Source of the DNA: Lamellibrachia columna
Taxonomy: Eukaryota; Annelida; Polychaeta; Sabellida; Siboglinidae
Length of the DNA stretch: 64,000 nt
NCBI GenBank assembly: GCA_963662155.1
Contig: OY759270.1
Location: forward strand, 16,670,045-16,734,044
Direction: 5' to 3'
How positions within the stretch are numbered: the first letter of the stretch is position 1; every line of letters begins with the position of its first letter. Positions 10,359 through 22,848 of the stretch are shown piece by piece. A model generated the notes under the pieces. That model did no database searches, had not been told where the DNA came from, and saw only the letters and a list, made by a program, of their open reading frames with translations. A program made the position numbers and the translations under genes.

Positions 10359-12684
10359 TCATGTGCTCGGCCATACGTTGGACGTTGTGATCAGCAGAGA
10401 CACCAGTAACATCGTATCCGACATCACCGTCACCGACCCCGGACTTTGTGACCACCTTGGGAAACTTACACGCGACCACTTCGCAGTTGGTTTCACTACG
10501 ACCCTGGCCAAACCTGTTCCCATACAGAAGACTGTTTCCTTCAGGAAGTTGCGTGCCATAGACGTTGAAGCTTTTAAGCAGGACATTGTGGTTTCCTCCA
10601 TGTTACAAACTACGCATGGTGAGTGCTTTTAACGAAGGACTCACATCGCTCATTGATAAGCACGCACCACTTCGTACTAAAACCATCACCCAACATCCAG
10701 ATTGTCCATGGTACACTGATGAGCTACATGAGGCTAAACATCTCCGACGGAAGCTGGAACGACGATGGCTGAAGAATCGTCTGACTGTTAACCACCAGAT
10801 ATACAGAGACCAATGTGTTGTGGTGAACAAACTCATAAAACAAACCAGAATAGCATACTATTCGGAAAAGATCACTGCCTGCGCCCACGATCAGAAGGGC
10901 ATCTACAAAGTGGCGAAACACCTGCTTGGTGAACGGGGGTCTACATCTCTTCCTCAAACGGCGTCTCCCAGTGAACTAACCGAGATGTTTAGCTCTTTCT
11001 TTATAGAAAAGATACAAAACATCCGACGCGTCCTCCAGACGGACCACGTGCATGGCGTTGACCAGGACGTTGACGCCTCATCTGTAACTACATCACTGGA
11101 GAGGTTTACTCGCGCATCTGATGATGAAGTGAAGACTCTCATCCTGAACTCACCTGATAAATCATGCCACCTCGATCCGATGCCTACGTGGCTTCTAAAG
11201 TTGTGTGTATGTGAGCTACTCCCTATTATCACCGCGATTGTCAACGCCTCTATGGATAGCAGCTGCGTGCCTCGTGCATTCAAGTGCGCCCAAATACGAC
11301 CACTACTCAAGAAACCAACACTCGATCCAGACATCCTGAAACACTACAGACCTGTGTCCAACCTTCCTTTCATTGCTAAGGTGTTAGAGAAGGTTGTAGA
11401 TACACGGTTTGAGCGCCACCTGTTGAGTAATGGACTTCACGAGGAGCTCCAGTCAGCCTACTGTAGATCTCACTCGACTGAGACGGCGCTCCTCAAGGTG
11501 CAAAGTGATATCCTCGAGTCTCTGGATAATGGCTGTGTCACAGTGTTGGTCATGCTCGATCTGTCAGCTGCGTTCGACACTATCGATCATGGAATTCTAT
11601 TGCATCGTTTTGAAAACTTAATCGGAATCTCCGGAGCTGCCCTCGGCTGGATAGCTTCGTATCTCCACGACCGTTATCAGGTAGTGGTCATAGATGGCGA
11701 GCACTCCGATCCAGTTCTCCTGGAACATGGTGTACCACAAGGCTCGGTACTCGGTCCAAAGAAATACACCATGTACTCAAAACCACTAGGAGCCATTATC
11801 GTCGGTATGGACTGTGTTATCACTTCTATGCGGATGACACCCAATTGTACATCTCGTTCAAGCCGAAGGACGGTGCATCCCAAACAGATTCCCTGGAACT
11901 AACTGAGAGGTGCCTCACGGACATTGAAAGATGGATGCGCGTAAACATGCTAAAATTGAACAGTGAAAAGACTGAGGTTGTGTTGTTCACATCTAAGCAT
12001 AATGTCATGCAGATGAAAATTGTCACTGTGCGTGTTGGCGACACTGACATTACATCAGTGAACAGTGTGAAAAACCTGGGTGTTATCTTCGACTCTGCCA
12101 TGAACATGGAGCAACATGTGAACAGTGTCTGTAGGTCTGGATACTATCAGCTCCGCAACATTGGGCACATTAGGCGTTATCTCACAAACGATGCCACTCA
12201 ATCATTAGTTAACGGGCTTGTAGCATCACGTCTAGACTATTGTAATGCTCTGCTCAGTGGACTGCACCAGACATCAATTAACAAGTTACAACGTGTGCAG
12301 AACACCGCGGCACGGATTGTAACCAGAACATCGCGCTACAGCCACATCACACCTGTGTTGAAAAACCTGCACTGGTTACCTGTTAACTATCGTGTGCAAT
12401 TCAAAATCTTAATGCACACATATAAAGCCCTACATGGACAGGCGCCAGGTTATATATCGGACATGCTAAATGTGTATCAGCCAAGAAGAACGCTACGATC
12501 CATGGACTCAGTGACACTTGAAGTTCCAAGGGCGAGAACAGTTACCTACGGGGACAGAAAATTCCAGTGTTCAGCAGCCAAGTTGTGGAATGCGCTACCG
12601 ACCCACATCCGCGAAGCACAAACACTGAACACTTTTAAGAAGCTACTAAAAACACATTTGTTCCGGGCTCATTTTAATGCTTAA
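10359..12684 (+). pseudogene. L2 endonuclease/reverse transcriptase, frameshifted
   Basis: Three joined frames (10359-10632, 10565-11902, 11845-12684) read through the endonuclease end (LTRDHFAV), then YRPVSNLPFIAKVLEKVV, HSTETALLKVQSDILESL, LDLSAAFDTIDH and GVPQGSVLGP. The palm motif FYADDTQLYISF is at about 11824-11860 in the next frame. The C-terminal domain follows with LVASRLDYCNALLSGL, NLHWLPVNYRVQFKI and KLWNALPTHIREAQTL, ending THLFRAHFNA. This order and wording is typical of the L2 clade. Frameshifts near 10608 and 11808 make it inactive, although the YADD residues are preserved. Confidence 0.9.
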
Positions 12685-12790
12685 CTCTTTCTAGTCACTC
12701 TTTCTATTACATTTTTAAAACAGTATATACATATTTATTTGATCATATCCAGTCTTCTATAATATTTTTATTAATTATAATATTATTTTA

Positions 12791-12949
12791 ATGTGTGTGT
12801 ATGTATGTGTATGTGTGTGTATCTATGGATGTGTGTGTATATATATGTATATATATATGTATATATGTGTATGTATGTGTATGTATGTGTGTATGTATGT
12901 GTGTGTATGTATGTGGGTGTGTGTATGTGCATGTATGTATATATATATG

Positions 12950-13034
<85 letters not shown>
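12791..13034. repeat. (TG/TATG)n and (TA)n compound microsatellite
   Basis: GTGTATGTATGTG-type repeats pass into pure (TA)n from about 12956. It lies in the 3' UTR of the L2 LINE. Confidence 0.95.
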
Positions 13035-13044
<10 letters not shown>

Positions 13045-13182
13045 GAATGTATGTATATATATGCTAATATTATATATATTTTTTTATGCTTTGTTTTTTA
13101 CTATCTTTTGATTATTTTATTCATTGTGTACAGCGCTTTTGAACAGGCTTTTATGCATGAAAAGAGCGCTTTATAAGTTCGG

Positions 13183-13213
<31 letters not shown>

Positions 13214-13424
13214 GTACAGAATGCATCTTTATTATTCATCTTTTATTAAAGCGCAGTGTCACTGCACACATTGCGGAAGTCCAGACAGGTTTAATATTGG
13301 TAATGGTTTGCCTCGCCTGGTCCATCAGAATATAATAGGTCTGTGAGTAACACGATCCGTATGAAACTAAAGTCCCGTTCTTTTTATAGCTAGGTGAACG
13401 AACAAACACACTTCACTACATATG

Positions 13425-13960
13425 TGTGCTGGGTAAATTGTAGGAATTATGGGTAAATTGTAGGAATTATGGGTAAACTGTAGGAGTTATGGGTAAAGTG
13501 TAAGAGCGCACTATTTAAAAATATTGACATATAACGAAAATATGCGTATGGCAAGAGACTTTAGAGTCCTCTGTCTAACGTTTGTGGACGATATTGTGTC
13601 ATTATTTTCAAATATTTAATAAAATGTCCTTGTACTCTTATTCAATAGTAGAATTATGGGTAAATTTTAGGAATTATGGGTAAACTGTAGGAGGTATGGG
13701 TAAAGTGTAAGAGCGCACTATTTAACAATATTGACATATAACGAAAATATGCGTATGGCAAGAGACTTTAGAGTCCTCTGTCTAACGTTTGTGGACGATA
13801 TTGTGTCATTATTTTCAAATATTTAATAAAATGTCCTTGTACTCTTATTCAATAGGAGAATTATGGGTAAATTGTAGGAATTATGGGTAAACTGTAGGAG
13901 TTATGGATAAAGTGTAAGAGCGCATTATTTTTAAATATTTACATATAAAGAAAATATAGT
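13425..13960 (-). repeat. tandem repeats of about 207 bp and 20 bp in the right arm
   Basis: Inverted counterpart of 7965-8545, with GGGTAAATTGTAGGAATTAT units and two partial copies of the protease active-site segment near 13550-13600 and 13755-13810. Confidence 0.8.
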
Positions 13961-14037
13961 ACGATATCGTGTTTTGTTAGTTTCTCGTCTCCTCGTTAGG
14001 TCCTTTGATCTCAGTTATTAATGACCCTGTTAATAAT

Positions 14038-14244
14038 AATAGCAAGAGACTTCAGAGTCCTCTGTCTAACGTTTGTGGACAATATTGCGTAGCTTATGTA
14101 TTGCTTCGTTGTAACGGCTTGCCAATGAGAACTGTTATCAACGTATTCGGCACCGATCTAGTTGCTAACGATTGCCGCGTGTTTGATTGGCTTGAACAGA
14201 TGCGACAAGGTAGACTGTACTATCACACTTCGTACATGGCGTGA
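14038..14244 (+). pseudogene. adenain-like cysteine protease (Polinton PRO), C-terminal fragment, right arm
   Basis: Mirror copy of the fragment at 7687-7893, with only a few replacements (for example FINVFG to VINVFG and DWLKQM to DWLEQM). The Gln-x6-Cys and CGQYC motif is intact, with the Cys codon near 14074-14076, and the stop is in the same place. Near identity between the arms suggests either a recent origin or ongoing arm-to-arm conversion. Confidence 0.7.
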
Positions 14245-14407
14245 TGGTCAACATCCGCAAATCGCCTCATCGTCATCCTCGAGCCTCTGGCGAGGTGGAG
14301 ACACCCCTAAGCTCGCGACCTCTGGCATGATGGTTAACATCCGCAAGTCGCCTCATATTCATCGTCATAGTTGTCGTGATATTACACGCTACCCATATTG
14401 TATCGCC

Positions 14408-14410
<3 letters not shown>

Positions 14411-14462
<52 letters not shown>

Positions 14463-14469
14463 TGCTGCT
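14411..14469 (+). repeat. (CTG)n trinucleotide repeat, right arm
   Basis: About 20 CTG units with one CTTC interruption, the inverted partner of the (CAG)24 in the left arm. The length difference shows slippage since the arms formed. Confidence 0.97.
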
Positions 14470-14819
14470 TGTTCAATAAAAATACGTGTGCACTCGTGCG
14501 ATACCGTGTTCTGTTCGTTTCTCGTCTCCTCGTTAGGACCTTTGCTCTCAGTTATTAATGACCCTGTTAATGACCACTGTTAACTTACTCTTTCATCTCA
14601 GCTATTACTGATCCTATTAAAAAAAAAAAAAAAAAAAAAAAAAATTAAAATTAAAATTCAATTCAGTCGCCAGGGGGCGCTCTAGACGGTTAGGGTTAGC
14701 TCCAGTCGCTAGGGGGCTACAACCGTCAGGGGGCGCTCTGATTGGCTGCGCGCGCAACCGGAAGTCGTTCAGACACATGGCGTCCGGATTTAAGGAGTCA
14801 GAAACTTCCACTAACTACT

Positions 14820-14825
14820 CACGTA
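14820..14825 (+). other. right target-site duplication, CACGTA
   Basis: Matches 7094-7099 exactly in direct orientation and follows the right terminus ...CCACTAACTACT at 14819. Confidence 0.65.
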
Positions 14826-15184
14826 TGCGAAAAAAACATTAATACATTAATCATCCGGTTATTTTTTATTCTTTTTAACCCTAGTTACGGCATTTCACAA
14901 AGATTATTTTAGTGTTTCAATATGGTTTATATCTGTAACGATTAATTGGTATATTGAAGGTGCGCTTGTTTGTGTCAAGTTCACCTTACAAATAGTAATC
15001 ACATGGATCGTGACAATTGTGACGATTGCGACAGTTTGTTTCCCTAGTTATCAATAAATCAATGTACAACCACGTATCAATATAAAATATTATAAATTCA
15101 TAGTATGCAGCAATTATACAAGAGCCCGTAAAACTTACCAAGTAGGCGGAGCTTAACATGTAAACATCTACTGCGCATGACACG
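14826..15184. other. intergenic, nothing recognised
   Basis: AT-rich sequence right of the palindrome. I see no coding motif or repeat border. Confidence 0.5.
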
Positions 15185-15234
15185 ACCCTGCCAATCTCCT
15201 CTGTAGTACAGACGAATAACCCATTGTATGGCTA

Positions 15235-15385
15235 ACAGGAGTGAACTGTGGTAACGAGATCGATTGAAGGTGGTAATGTTATCAATGTCTCTGAGGCTGG
15301 CAGGTATATTGCTAGACAGGTGTACTGCTAGTTTTTTGGCAAAGGTTCTTTCGCCGTAGGTGCCTGTCTGTGCGTGGCACGGTCA
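15235..15385 (-). mobile_element. SINE-like repeat fragment, inverted relative to 28235-28360
   Basis: GAGATCGATTGAAGGTGGTA and the following TGTTATCAATGTCTCTGAGG are found in reverse complement at 28290-28345, and GCCGTAGGTGCCTGTCTGTG resembles the reverse complement near 28265. The shared AGTGAACTGTGGTAA word also occurs in the tRNA-headed SINEs of the exon array, so it belongs to that broader family. Confidence 0.5.
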
Positions 15386-15534
15386 ACTACTGGGGATACT
15401 GTTGGCACGTTACCAACTTTCACAGATATTTTAGCACTAGGATAACCGAAGGCTGCCATCTTCTCCGGGTGGTGGTATGAACAAGTTTGTGCTTTGGCGG
15501 CCTGAAGTTTGAAAGCTTTATTTCCACGAGCCAT
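15328..15534 (-). CDS. small open frame, unknown, possibly spurious
   Basis: The 68-residue frame starts MARGNKAFKLQAAKAQ, a basic start faintly like SERF/ZNF706-type small proteins, but nothing after it supports that. It overlaps the repeat at 15235-15385. No homologue or splice partner can be shown. Confidence 0.15.
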   Translation of the reverse strand: MARGNKAFKLQAAKAQTCSYHHPEKMAAFGYPSAKISVKVGNVPTVSPVVDRATHRQAPTAKEPLPKN

Positions 15535-16400
15535 TTCTTTAGTAAAGTTGGCTGCGTAGGGAACTTATACGAAATGCATATTACTCTATGTTTTACTAAC
15601 GTTTGCATAACAAAATAGAACATTAATTAACTAAGTTATCTTCAACGACTTTGATTAATTCCTATGATATGGCAAACTGCTTGTTTCTTTGACTTATATA
15701 ATACTGTTTCTTTGACTTGTATAATACTAACGTTATCACCATTTTAATTAGGAAATTCAGTTGTAGAAATGGTAACTTAATATGTGCACATCATAAGTGC
15801 AGCCAAGAACTGCAATTTTAGTAATACTTTGAAACATTGTACATTAATTAGTATAATTAAATGGCACAGTAAAAAATAGTAATTCATGATAGTAAATAGG
15901 TTTAATTTTAAAACGCAATACATGGAATAATAATAATCGTAATAAATCAATAAAGCGATATTTACATTACATTTACATTGTCACGATCATAGAATGTAAT
16001 TTACAGTAACAAATAAATACATTTTGTGACCGTGTAGCAGCATTTGTAAGTCAGTCTTGCTCAGCGCCATCAAATTAAAACACTCGTAGTTCGATAGCGT
16101 AACAAGTTAATCCTTTTGTGAGTGCAACGAAATCACACGGTGACAGTGTTAAATGACGTTACCTGGCGGTACAGTAGACAACAAGATAATTCGACATTTG
16201 CGAAACAAAGTTTGTAGTTTGATAATGTTTCTTACCAATCCCACTGCGAGAGCGACGATGAAAGTTTTAGTCAACGCTACCTTAAAGGGGGGGTGAAGCA
16301 CTTGAACAACCATAGCCCAAACATAATAACATACCATTTACAGTATATATCACCCTTATATGATGGGCGCAACGCCACGGTAATCTTGTAATATCCTTTT
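15535..16400. other. intergenic, nothing recognised
   Basis: AT-rich, with short open frames only. The right part near 16380 becomes richer in CG and leads into the candidate exon region. Confidence 0.45.
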
Positions 16401-16532
16401 TAACTTTGCCATTATCTTCGCTGGGCGGCGCCATATTGCTTTGCGGGGGGCTCAGCGGCAGAGTGGTTTGAGTACGAGCTCCTGGCACCGCGTTCACACA
16501 GTAAAAACCTCTCGGAAAAACGGCCGAAACGC

Positions 16533-16751
16533 ATGGAAAATCTAATAAAAAGAAAACTGGTGTGCACTGGATGGCTCCTGGATATATCAACTAGTACTAC
16601 AAATGCAAGGAAAAAACTTTTGATCGACTTCCCAGGAAGAATTTGCAGCGGAAAATGTGGTTGCAAATGCGGAAATTGCCGTGTCCGCCAGCCGCAGGCT
16701 CTGCGAGTGAGCACTTGTCCGATGCAGATAACAAGACAAAAGACTATGTGA
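16533..16751 (+). CDS. small Cys-rich open frame or 5' exon of an unknown gene
   Basis: An ATG at 16533 opens 72 codons. The middle holds CSGKCGCKCGNC (Cys-x3-Cys-x-Cys-x-Cys-x2-Cys), a metal-binding-like pattern, before a stop at 16751. The surroundings (16400-16930) are CG-richer than the flanks. Two strong donor-like sites (GTGAGC near 16706 and 16770) follow, as does a plausible acceptor (polypyrimidine then CTACAG near 16847) with a downstream open segment reading SATRKRQISEGRAMRRKRR up to another donor (AG|GTTAGT near 16921). This may be the 5' end of a spliced gene, but the frames of the pieces could not be joined with certainty. Confidence 0.3.
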   Translation: MENLIKRKLVCTGWLLDISTSTTNARKKLLIDFPGRICSGKCGCKCGNCRVRQPQALRVSTCPMQITRQKTM

Positions 16752-16925
16752 TGAGCATGGACAGACGGTGAGCATCAAGATGTCATTCTTAGTCGAAGAT
16801 ACCGTTCCATCTTAGATCTTTTTTTTCGCATATGACCATGCATCTACAGACTATTCTGCGACAAGGAAACGTCAGATATCAGAGGGCAGAGCGATGCGTA
16901 GGAAGCGACGAGCCGAAACCAGGTT

Positions 16926-17893
16926 AGTAAATTGGATTACCGTTACCATTGTGACTTATCACTACGATTACAATATAGTTCCACCCCAATAAGCACAGCT
17001 GTGCTTCAACGTCAGCATACATATGACCCACAGTAAATCGAAATGTATGAATACAATAAAGTGCGAGTAAGTTTTAATAGTTTGATATAATTACGAGTGT
17101 TTTCCAATCCGCCGATTTATATTCGACGTGATCATACGACTGATACGTACCGTCAACACGTGGCCGTACTCAGAACAATAACAATAACTCAGTAAGTGCT
17201 ACAGTATATACTGCAACCTTATAACATGGGCCATGGCGTATGTACTAGGCAAAATTATTCAAGAAAATAATTTGATATTATTTATTGACAGTCATAATAA
17301 GTCTCATACTCATGTGTTCTAAATGCCTAGAGAGCAAGCAGCAAGCGTAAGGCTAAGCCTGGGGGGGGTTAGATGCATGGGAGAAACACGACCAAAAGAC
17401 AGTATAGACTATAGTGCAACAGAAGCCTACTGTTGCTGTTTACATTTCATATTCTTTATGGAAATATTTAAAATGTACAAATACTTTCATTGTGATTAAG
17501 TGCAAATGCAGTTACAAAAACTGTTTAAAAGTATTTAAATATTTAAGTAAAATGCATTTCACCCATGCAATGTCTAGCTAGCTGGAAAGGAAACTTACTA
17601 AGGCATCGTCATCTACCCAGTTGAACACTGTCAGATTACATGTCTGCTTTCTATAATGACACTTTACAATTTCTGTCTGAATTCTTGTGACTTGACAATA
17701 AGGCAAAATTATATAAAATTAATTTTCATTATTGATCAGATTAAACCCCACATGTAATAACCGGAAGTTCATAGAGATGTATTAATTACATTTTATTCTA
17801 AGTCGACTGATAACACTGTAATGAATACCGTGGGTGGAGGGGGCAACTGTCGGCAACCCACAATAGTATTAGTACAAGCTATACATATGAAGG
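16926..17893. other. intergenic, nothing recognised
   Basis: AT-rich, no coding motif. It contains a short poly-G run near 17365. Confidence 0.45.
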
Positions 17894-18098
17894 AAATATA
17901 TCAGGCATGGGGTCAATTCTGTTTTGTCCATTCCAAAAAATCAGTTCTAATTCCGCCTTGCAAAAAATCAATTCCAAAACGTTAAAATCCTAGGCTAAAG
18001 AAAAATTCAAATCCAATTCGTTTTAACACAGTTTTATTTGTCACGTGTGCACAATCATATTTAATTAGATATGATTAAAAAATTATTGTTCGTTAAAT

Positions 18099-18910
<812 letters not shown>

Positions 18911-19084
18911 CAGGTTTGCCATATAAAAAACTTTAAAATGGCATCCAGCCATTTCATATGTACATTCTGCTGCGACACCTCTCCTGGATTTTTGCTAACA
19001 AAACCAGACATTTTGGACAGCCCTGTACAGTTGGGTCATTAATCTGAGTTTTGAACAGTTTCCCCTGTTTATATCGGGTCCAGG

Positions 19085-19180
19085 TCATTTGCCCCCCTTC
19101 CGGACATTTGCCCCTTTGTCACTTGCCCCCCAGACATTAGCCCCATGCCTTATTAAAAATCTGGACATTTGCCCCCTGTC
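19085..19180 (+). repeat. short tandem repeats of (GGA)CATTTGCCCC
   Basis: CATTTGCCCC or a close form (ACTTGCCCC, ACATTAGCCCC) occurs about five times in under 100 bases. It probably belongs to the hAT-like element. Confidence 0.6.
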
Positions 19181-21056
19181 TATAGCTTCTGGATTATTTG
19201 TAAGTTGTTTTAAGAAATGTTTTTTTAACTTATTTTTTTATTTCTGAACATGAATTCAATATATATATTACCCTAATTGCAATTAATGTTCTTTGTGCAA
19301 GATCAGCCAAGTAAATTACTTTATGTAGTTGGAGATGATCCTGTAATCAAAGGATTATCTTTATTGCAATTGTGGAAGAAGCCAGTGACATTAGGACCTG
19401 GACATGTTAGGACAATTGAGGATATTTGAAAGAAGCCATCTCAACAAGGTTTCTTTTGAATTGCATTTACCATGGAGAGTTGGAGTGAATCCATTTTCCT
19501 ATAAAACTGGATGCACAAGCCAGAGTTGTCAGAATTAACTTATAACTTCACCATGGAAATTACTACTAGCATTTGAGGAGGTCATGTTTTGAGTGTCATT
19601 CCTACACCAAGAAGGGGGACCAACAAGATTACTCTTCATTGGGAGTGAAGCCAGCGTCGATCCTGATCATGCAAGGGTGCTGTGGTCACTGATCTGATCT
19701 CCAGATCCAGAATGTGATCAACAAGACTGCCTGCAATCATGATGGTGACATGGCACAGATAGAAGCTGCCAAGGTCCGCGAGGACCTGAAAACTAAAGCA
19801 GCTAATACCAGGGGCACTCCAAACCAGCTGATCTCTGACTCGTTACTGTCCACCACTGTTTGTGGAAGCATCACCCCAAGAACCCATCTTCCACCACTGA
19901 TCTGACTATCAATGATACCTGGAAAACAACTGGTGACAAGATCATCTCATACACACTCCAGGGGATAGGCCATTGCATTAGGCTAAAGTGACTTTGACTT
20001 GTCATTGAATGTTATGTTATTGTAGAAATAATGATAAAACTGCAAACTGATTTTCACTTGTCAACTATCATGGAAAAAAGGGGCAGATGTCCGGGGGGGG
20101 GGAGCAAATATACTAGGAGGCGGATTTATATCGCTATCAGTTGTGGTATCATTGATATTTCATCAAATTTACTGGAAAGTTTGAGTCTTCAACATCCTAA
20201 TCTCCAACATGTATTCTACATGGGGACATTTTTAATTACTACAAAGGGCAAACCCTACAGCCACATGTAACAGCATTGTACAGGTGACCAGTGACATGTT
20301 TAGTATGGGAAACTTGTGGGCTGAACATTAGGCTTGGATAAACAAGGGGCTGCATTCAAGTGGGGCAGGCTTCCTCTCTCACACAAAGGGAATGAGCAGG
20401 CAGGTGCCCTTAATTGGCAATCTCTGTAAATAAACCTTCTACACTGAGAAAGAAAATGAGGCCTGAATGGTCTGATTTTGGTTTTAATGTCTGTTACAGT
20501 AACTTAATATTTCTTTTTGATGCAAATGCTTGATTATATTGTTCTTGGTCACAATGTTTCAATACCAGAGTAGACAGTGTCTATGCTGTAATGTTGACAA
20601 CTTCCTGGCTGTTACCAGATTCAGGGTGACATGCTAATAGAAGACAAATATGATTTTAAAAGTAATATAAGTAAATATCAGGGTAAATATTAACAGTATC
20701 AAGTCAATAATTCCAACAAAATCAATTCCAATTCCCAAAAAATAAATTTTGGAAAAACAAATTCAATAAAAAAAAATTGTTGTAGTCAATTCCAATTCCG
20801 GAACTGGAATTGAGGGTCAGTTCCAATTCCGGAATGGAATTGACCACATGCCTGAAGTATAATCATGACAATATCTTGTCTCTGTGTACTACAGCAACAA
20901 TCATGAACAGTATAATTGAATTGAAACAAGCTTATGTCTGTGGGGCTTTTGTCGGGAGGGGCTTTTGTCCATGCACCATACTATCTAGCAGATGCTTTCA
21001 GTATAATACCTAATAATTATATATATATTTACATATATACATACATATATACATAT

Positions 21057-21067
<11 letters not shown>

Positions 21068-21149
<82 letters not shown>
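21068..21149. repeat. (TA)n microsatellite with TACA-rich left flank
   Basis: Pure TA preceded by ATACATATATACATAC-like repeats from about 21018. Confidence 0.96.
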
Positions 21150-21150
<1 letters not shown>

Positions 21151-21434
21151 GTATGTGTGTGTGCATGCAGCATTTATAAGGTAAATATGTCACAAGCATA
21201 GATCTGCATTTGGTCCAATAACAATATTCATGCATTATGTTATCTAAATCGAGTGTCAGATATAAAATAAGGAACCCCATAGAAAGTGTACCTATGGGTC
21301 CATATTTTGTTATGGAATTTGGACCCCTTATAGAATTTTGACCTCCCTGGCCCATTGAAAACAGTGCAATGTTGATTAGATAATATAATGCACTTTGGAG
21401 CTAGGATGCTACAATTTTGGTTACATGCGTTTGG

Positions 21435-21494
21435 TTATGTTACCAGTGGCATTCGTCAAACTGATTATGTTACCAGTGGCATTCGTCAAACTGA
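21435..21494 (+). repeat. two tandem 30-bp units
   Basis: TTATGTTACCAGTGGCATTC followed by GTCAAACTGA occurs twice in a row, at 21435 and 21465, without change. Confidence 0.9.
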
Positions 21495-21739
21495 CCAAAC
21501 AGATTCATTAAAAACATTAAGAGATCAGTGAAAGATCCATTGGTTGAATTAACATGGCTCCATAGGGAAAATGCTTTTCCCTGTGGTTGATTACTTTATA
21601 CATTCTATATGACACTGGCACTCTTATATTCTAAAAATAATATATACAAGAGAAAGTTTCTCACATTGTGATTCATTTTTATTATGCAAAAGATGAATTT
21701 TGTAAAATGTTCAAGTCACTGTATGTGTAATCTTTTCAG

Positions 21740-22205
21740 ATGAAGGATTCACCATTGGTTCATACAAGTACAGGTACTAGTTTTGAAGCATCCAGCGCTA
21801 CGGGTGATGCCGTCAATCTTTACATTACGGATGTCACCTTTAGTGCCATCACTGCTACTACTGCTGTGGCACAACATACAACTGATGCTGAAACGCAAAT
21901 CGATCCGGTAACGATATTTCAAGTGCGACACTTCGCGAATGCTGCTGTAGTCATGGATGACATTATTGCACCAATGAACGTTGATCGTGACTACTCCTAT
22001 GTGAAGCTTCCATCAGATTCAGTGAGAATAAAGACATTGGTGCAGATGATGCACACTATGTGATAACAGCGACATAACCAAGGGTGACTCAAGCAGCTCC
22101 GACACCTATGAGAAAGAGAAGAAGTTTGTCATTCGTGAGAAAAACATATGTCACTTTTCTGCACCTGCCACACACCAAACAGCCATAAACTGTGACACAG
22201 GTTGT
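21740..22205 (+). pseudogene. degenerate coding segment of an unknown protein
   Basis: A TTTTCAG acceptor-like site precedes ATG at 21740 and a 107-codon frame. The last part (FQVRHFANAAVVMDDIIAPM, then DYSYVKLPSDSV) looks coding. After one shift the next frame continues NKDIGADDAHYVITA and, after another break, SDITKGDSSSSDTYEKEKKF. Such continuation over two shifts suggests a decayed exon and not noise. The family is not recognised. Confidence 0.35.
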
Positions 22206-22324
22206 ACTCATGTCTGATCTATCAGCCAAGGTCTTTCGGATACTGGGGTGTCTGTCAGGAAAGTGTGCTGATTTCTACCCCTGGATGAGTGAAAGGTGAA
22301 TTGAATATGTTAGGTGTACATGTA

Positions 22325-22790
22325 CTATCAGTCAGAATAAGTAGTGTATTGGTGTATATTTAGTGCCAGTAGTGTATTGGAACAGATGGTTGGTGTGCAA
22401 GTACTATCAGTCAGAACAAGTAGTGTATTGATACATATGATTGGTGTACATTTACTGTCAGTACAAGTAGTGTATTTGGTAGAGAATGAGACGCTTGGTT
22501 TACATTTGCTGTCGGTAGGAACAAGTAGTAGATTCAGTCAGAACAAGTAGTATATTGGATACACATGATTGGTGTACATTTACTGTCAGAAGAAGTAGTG
22601 AAATGGTGCAGATTTCAGAATGAGATCATTGGTGTACATTTACTGTTGGTAGGAACAAGTAGTGTATTGGTATGCATGATTGGTGTACGTTTACTGTCAG
22701 TCAGAACAAGTAATATTGTTACACATGATTGGTGTACATTTACTGTCCAATCAAAACAAGTAGTCTATTGCCATTGGTACAGATGATGAT
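22325..22790 (+). repeat. degenerate minisatellite of about 55-60 bp
   Basis: Units share GATTGGTGTACATTTACTGTC, then AGTCAGAACAAGTAGTGTAT, then TGGTACACAT. About eight units of uneven length directly precede the second copy of the 2-kb repeat. Confidence 0.85.
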
Positions 22791-22848
22791 GGTGAAACAG
22801 TTAAAATGCCTTGGCTTTATAAAGATTAATTATTTCCTAAGCTAAACT

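Larger units (their letters stand above)
10356..13211 (+). mobile_element. L2-type LINE, 5'-truncated, inserted in the palindrome
   Basis: The element begins inside the endonuclease domain ([11 protein letters not shown]) and ends with an L2-type 3' end: TGTACAGCGCTTTTGAACAG, then AGCGCTTTATAAG, then an (ATA)n tail. The right-arm sequence is interrupted exactly at its ends, and AAGTA (10351-10355 and 13212-13216) flanks both sides, a 5 to 6-base target duplication. A GT- and TA-rich microsatellite has expanded in the 3' UTR (12791-13034). Confidence 0.9.
13212..14819 (-). repeat. right arm of the palindrome, outer part
   Basis: Reverse complement of 7100-8725 apart from small indels, including the (CTG)n counterpart of the left (CAG)n, the poly-A counterpart of the left T-run, and the second protease fragment. 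It begins immediately after the ATT-rich tail of the inserted L2 LINE. Confidence 0.9.

Noticed and set aside
14680..14705. Telomere-like GGTTAGGGTTAGC
   Set aside because: Fewer than two full telomere units, and it is part of the palindrome arm, mirrored at 7220-7235.
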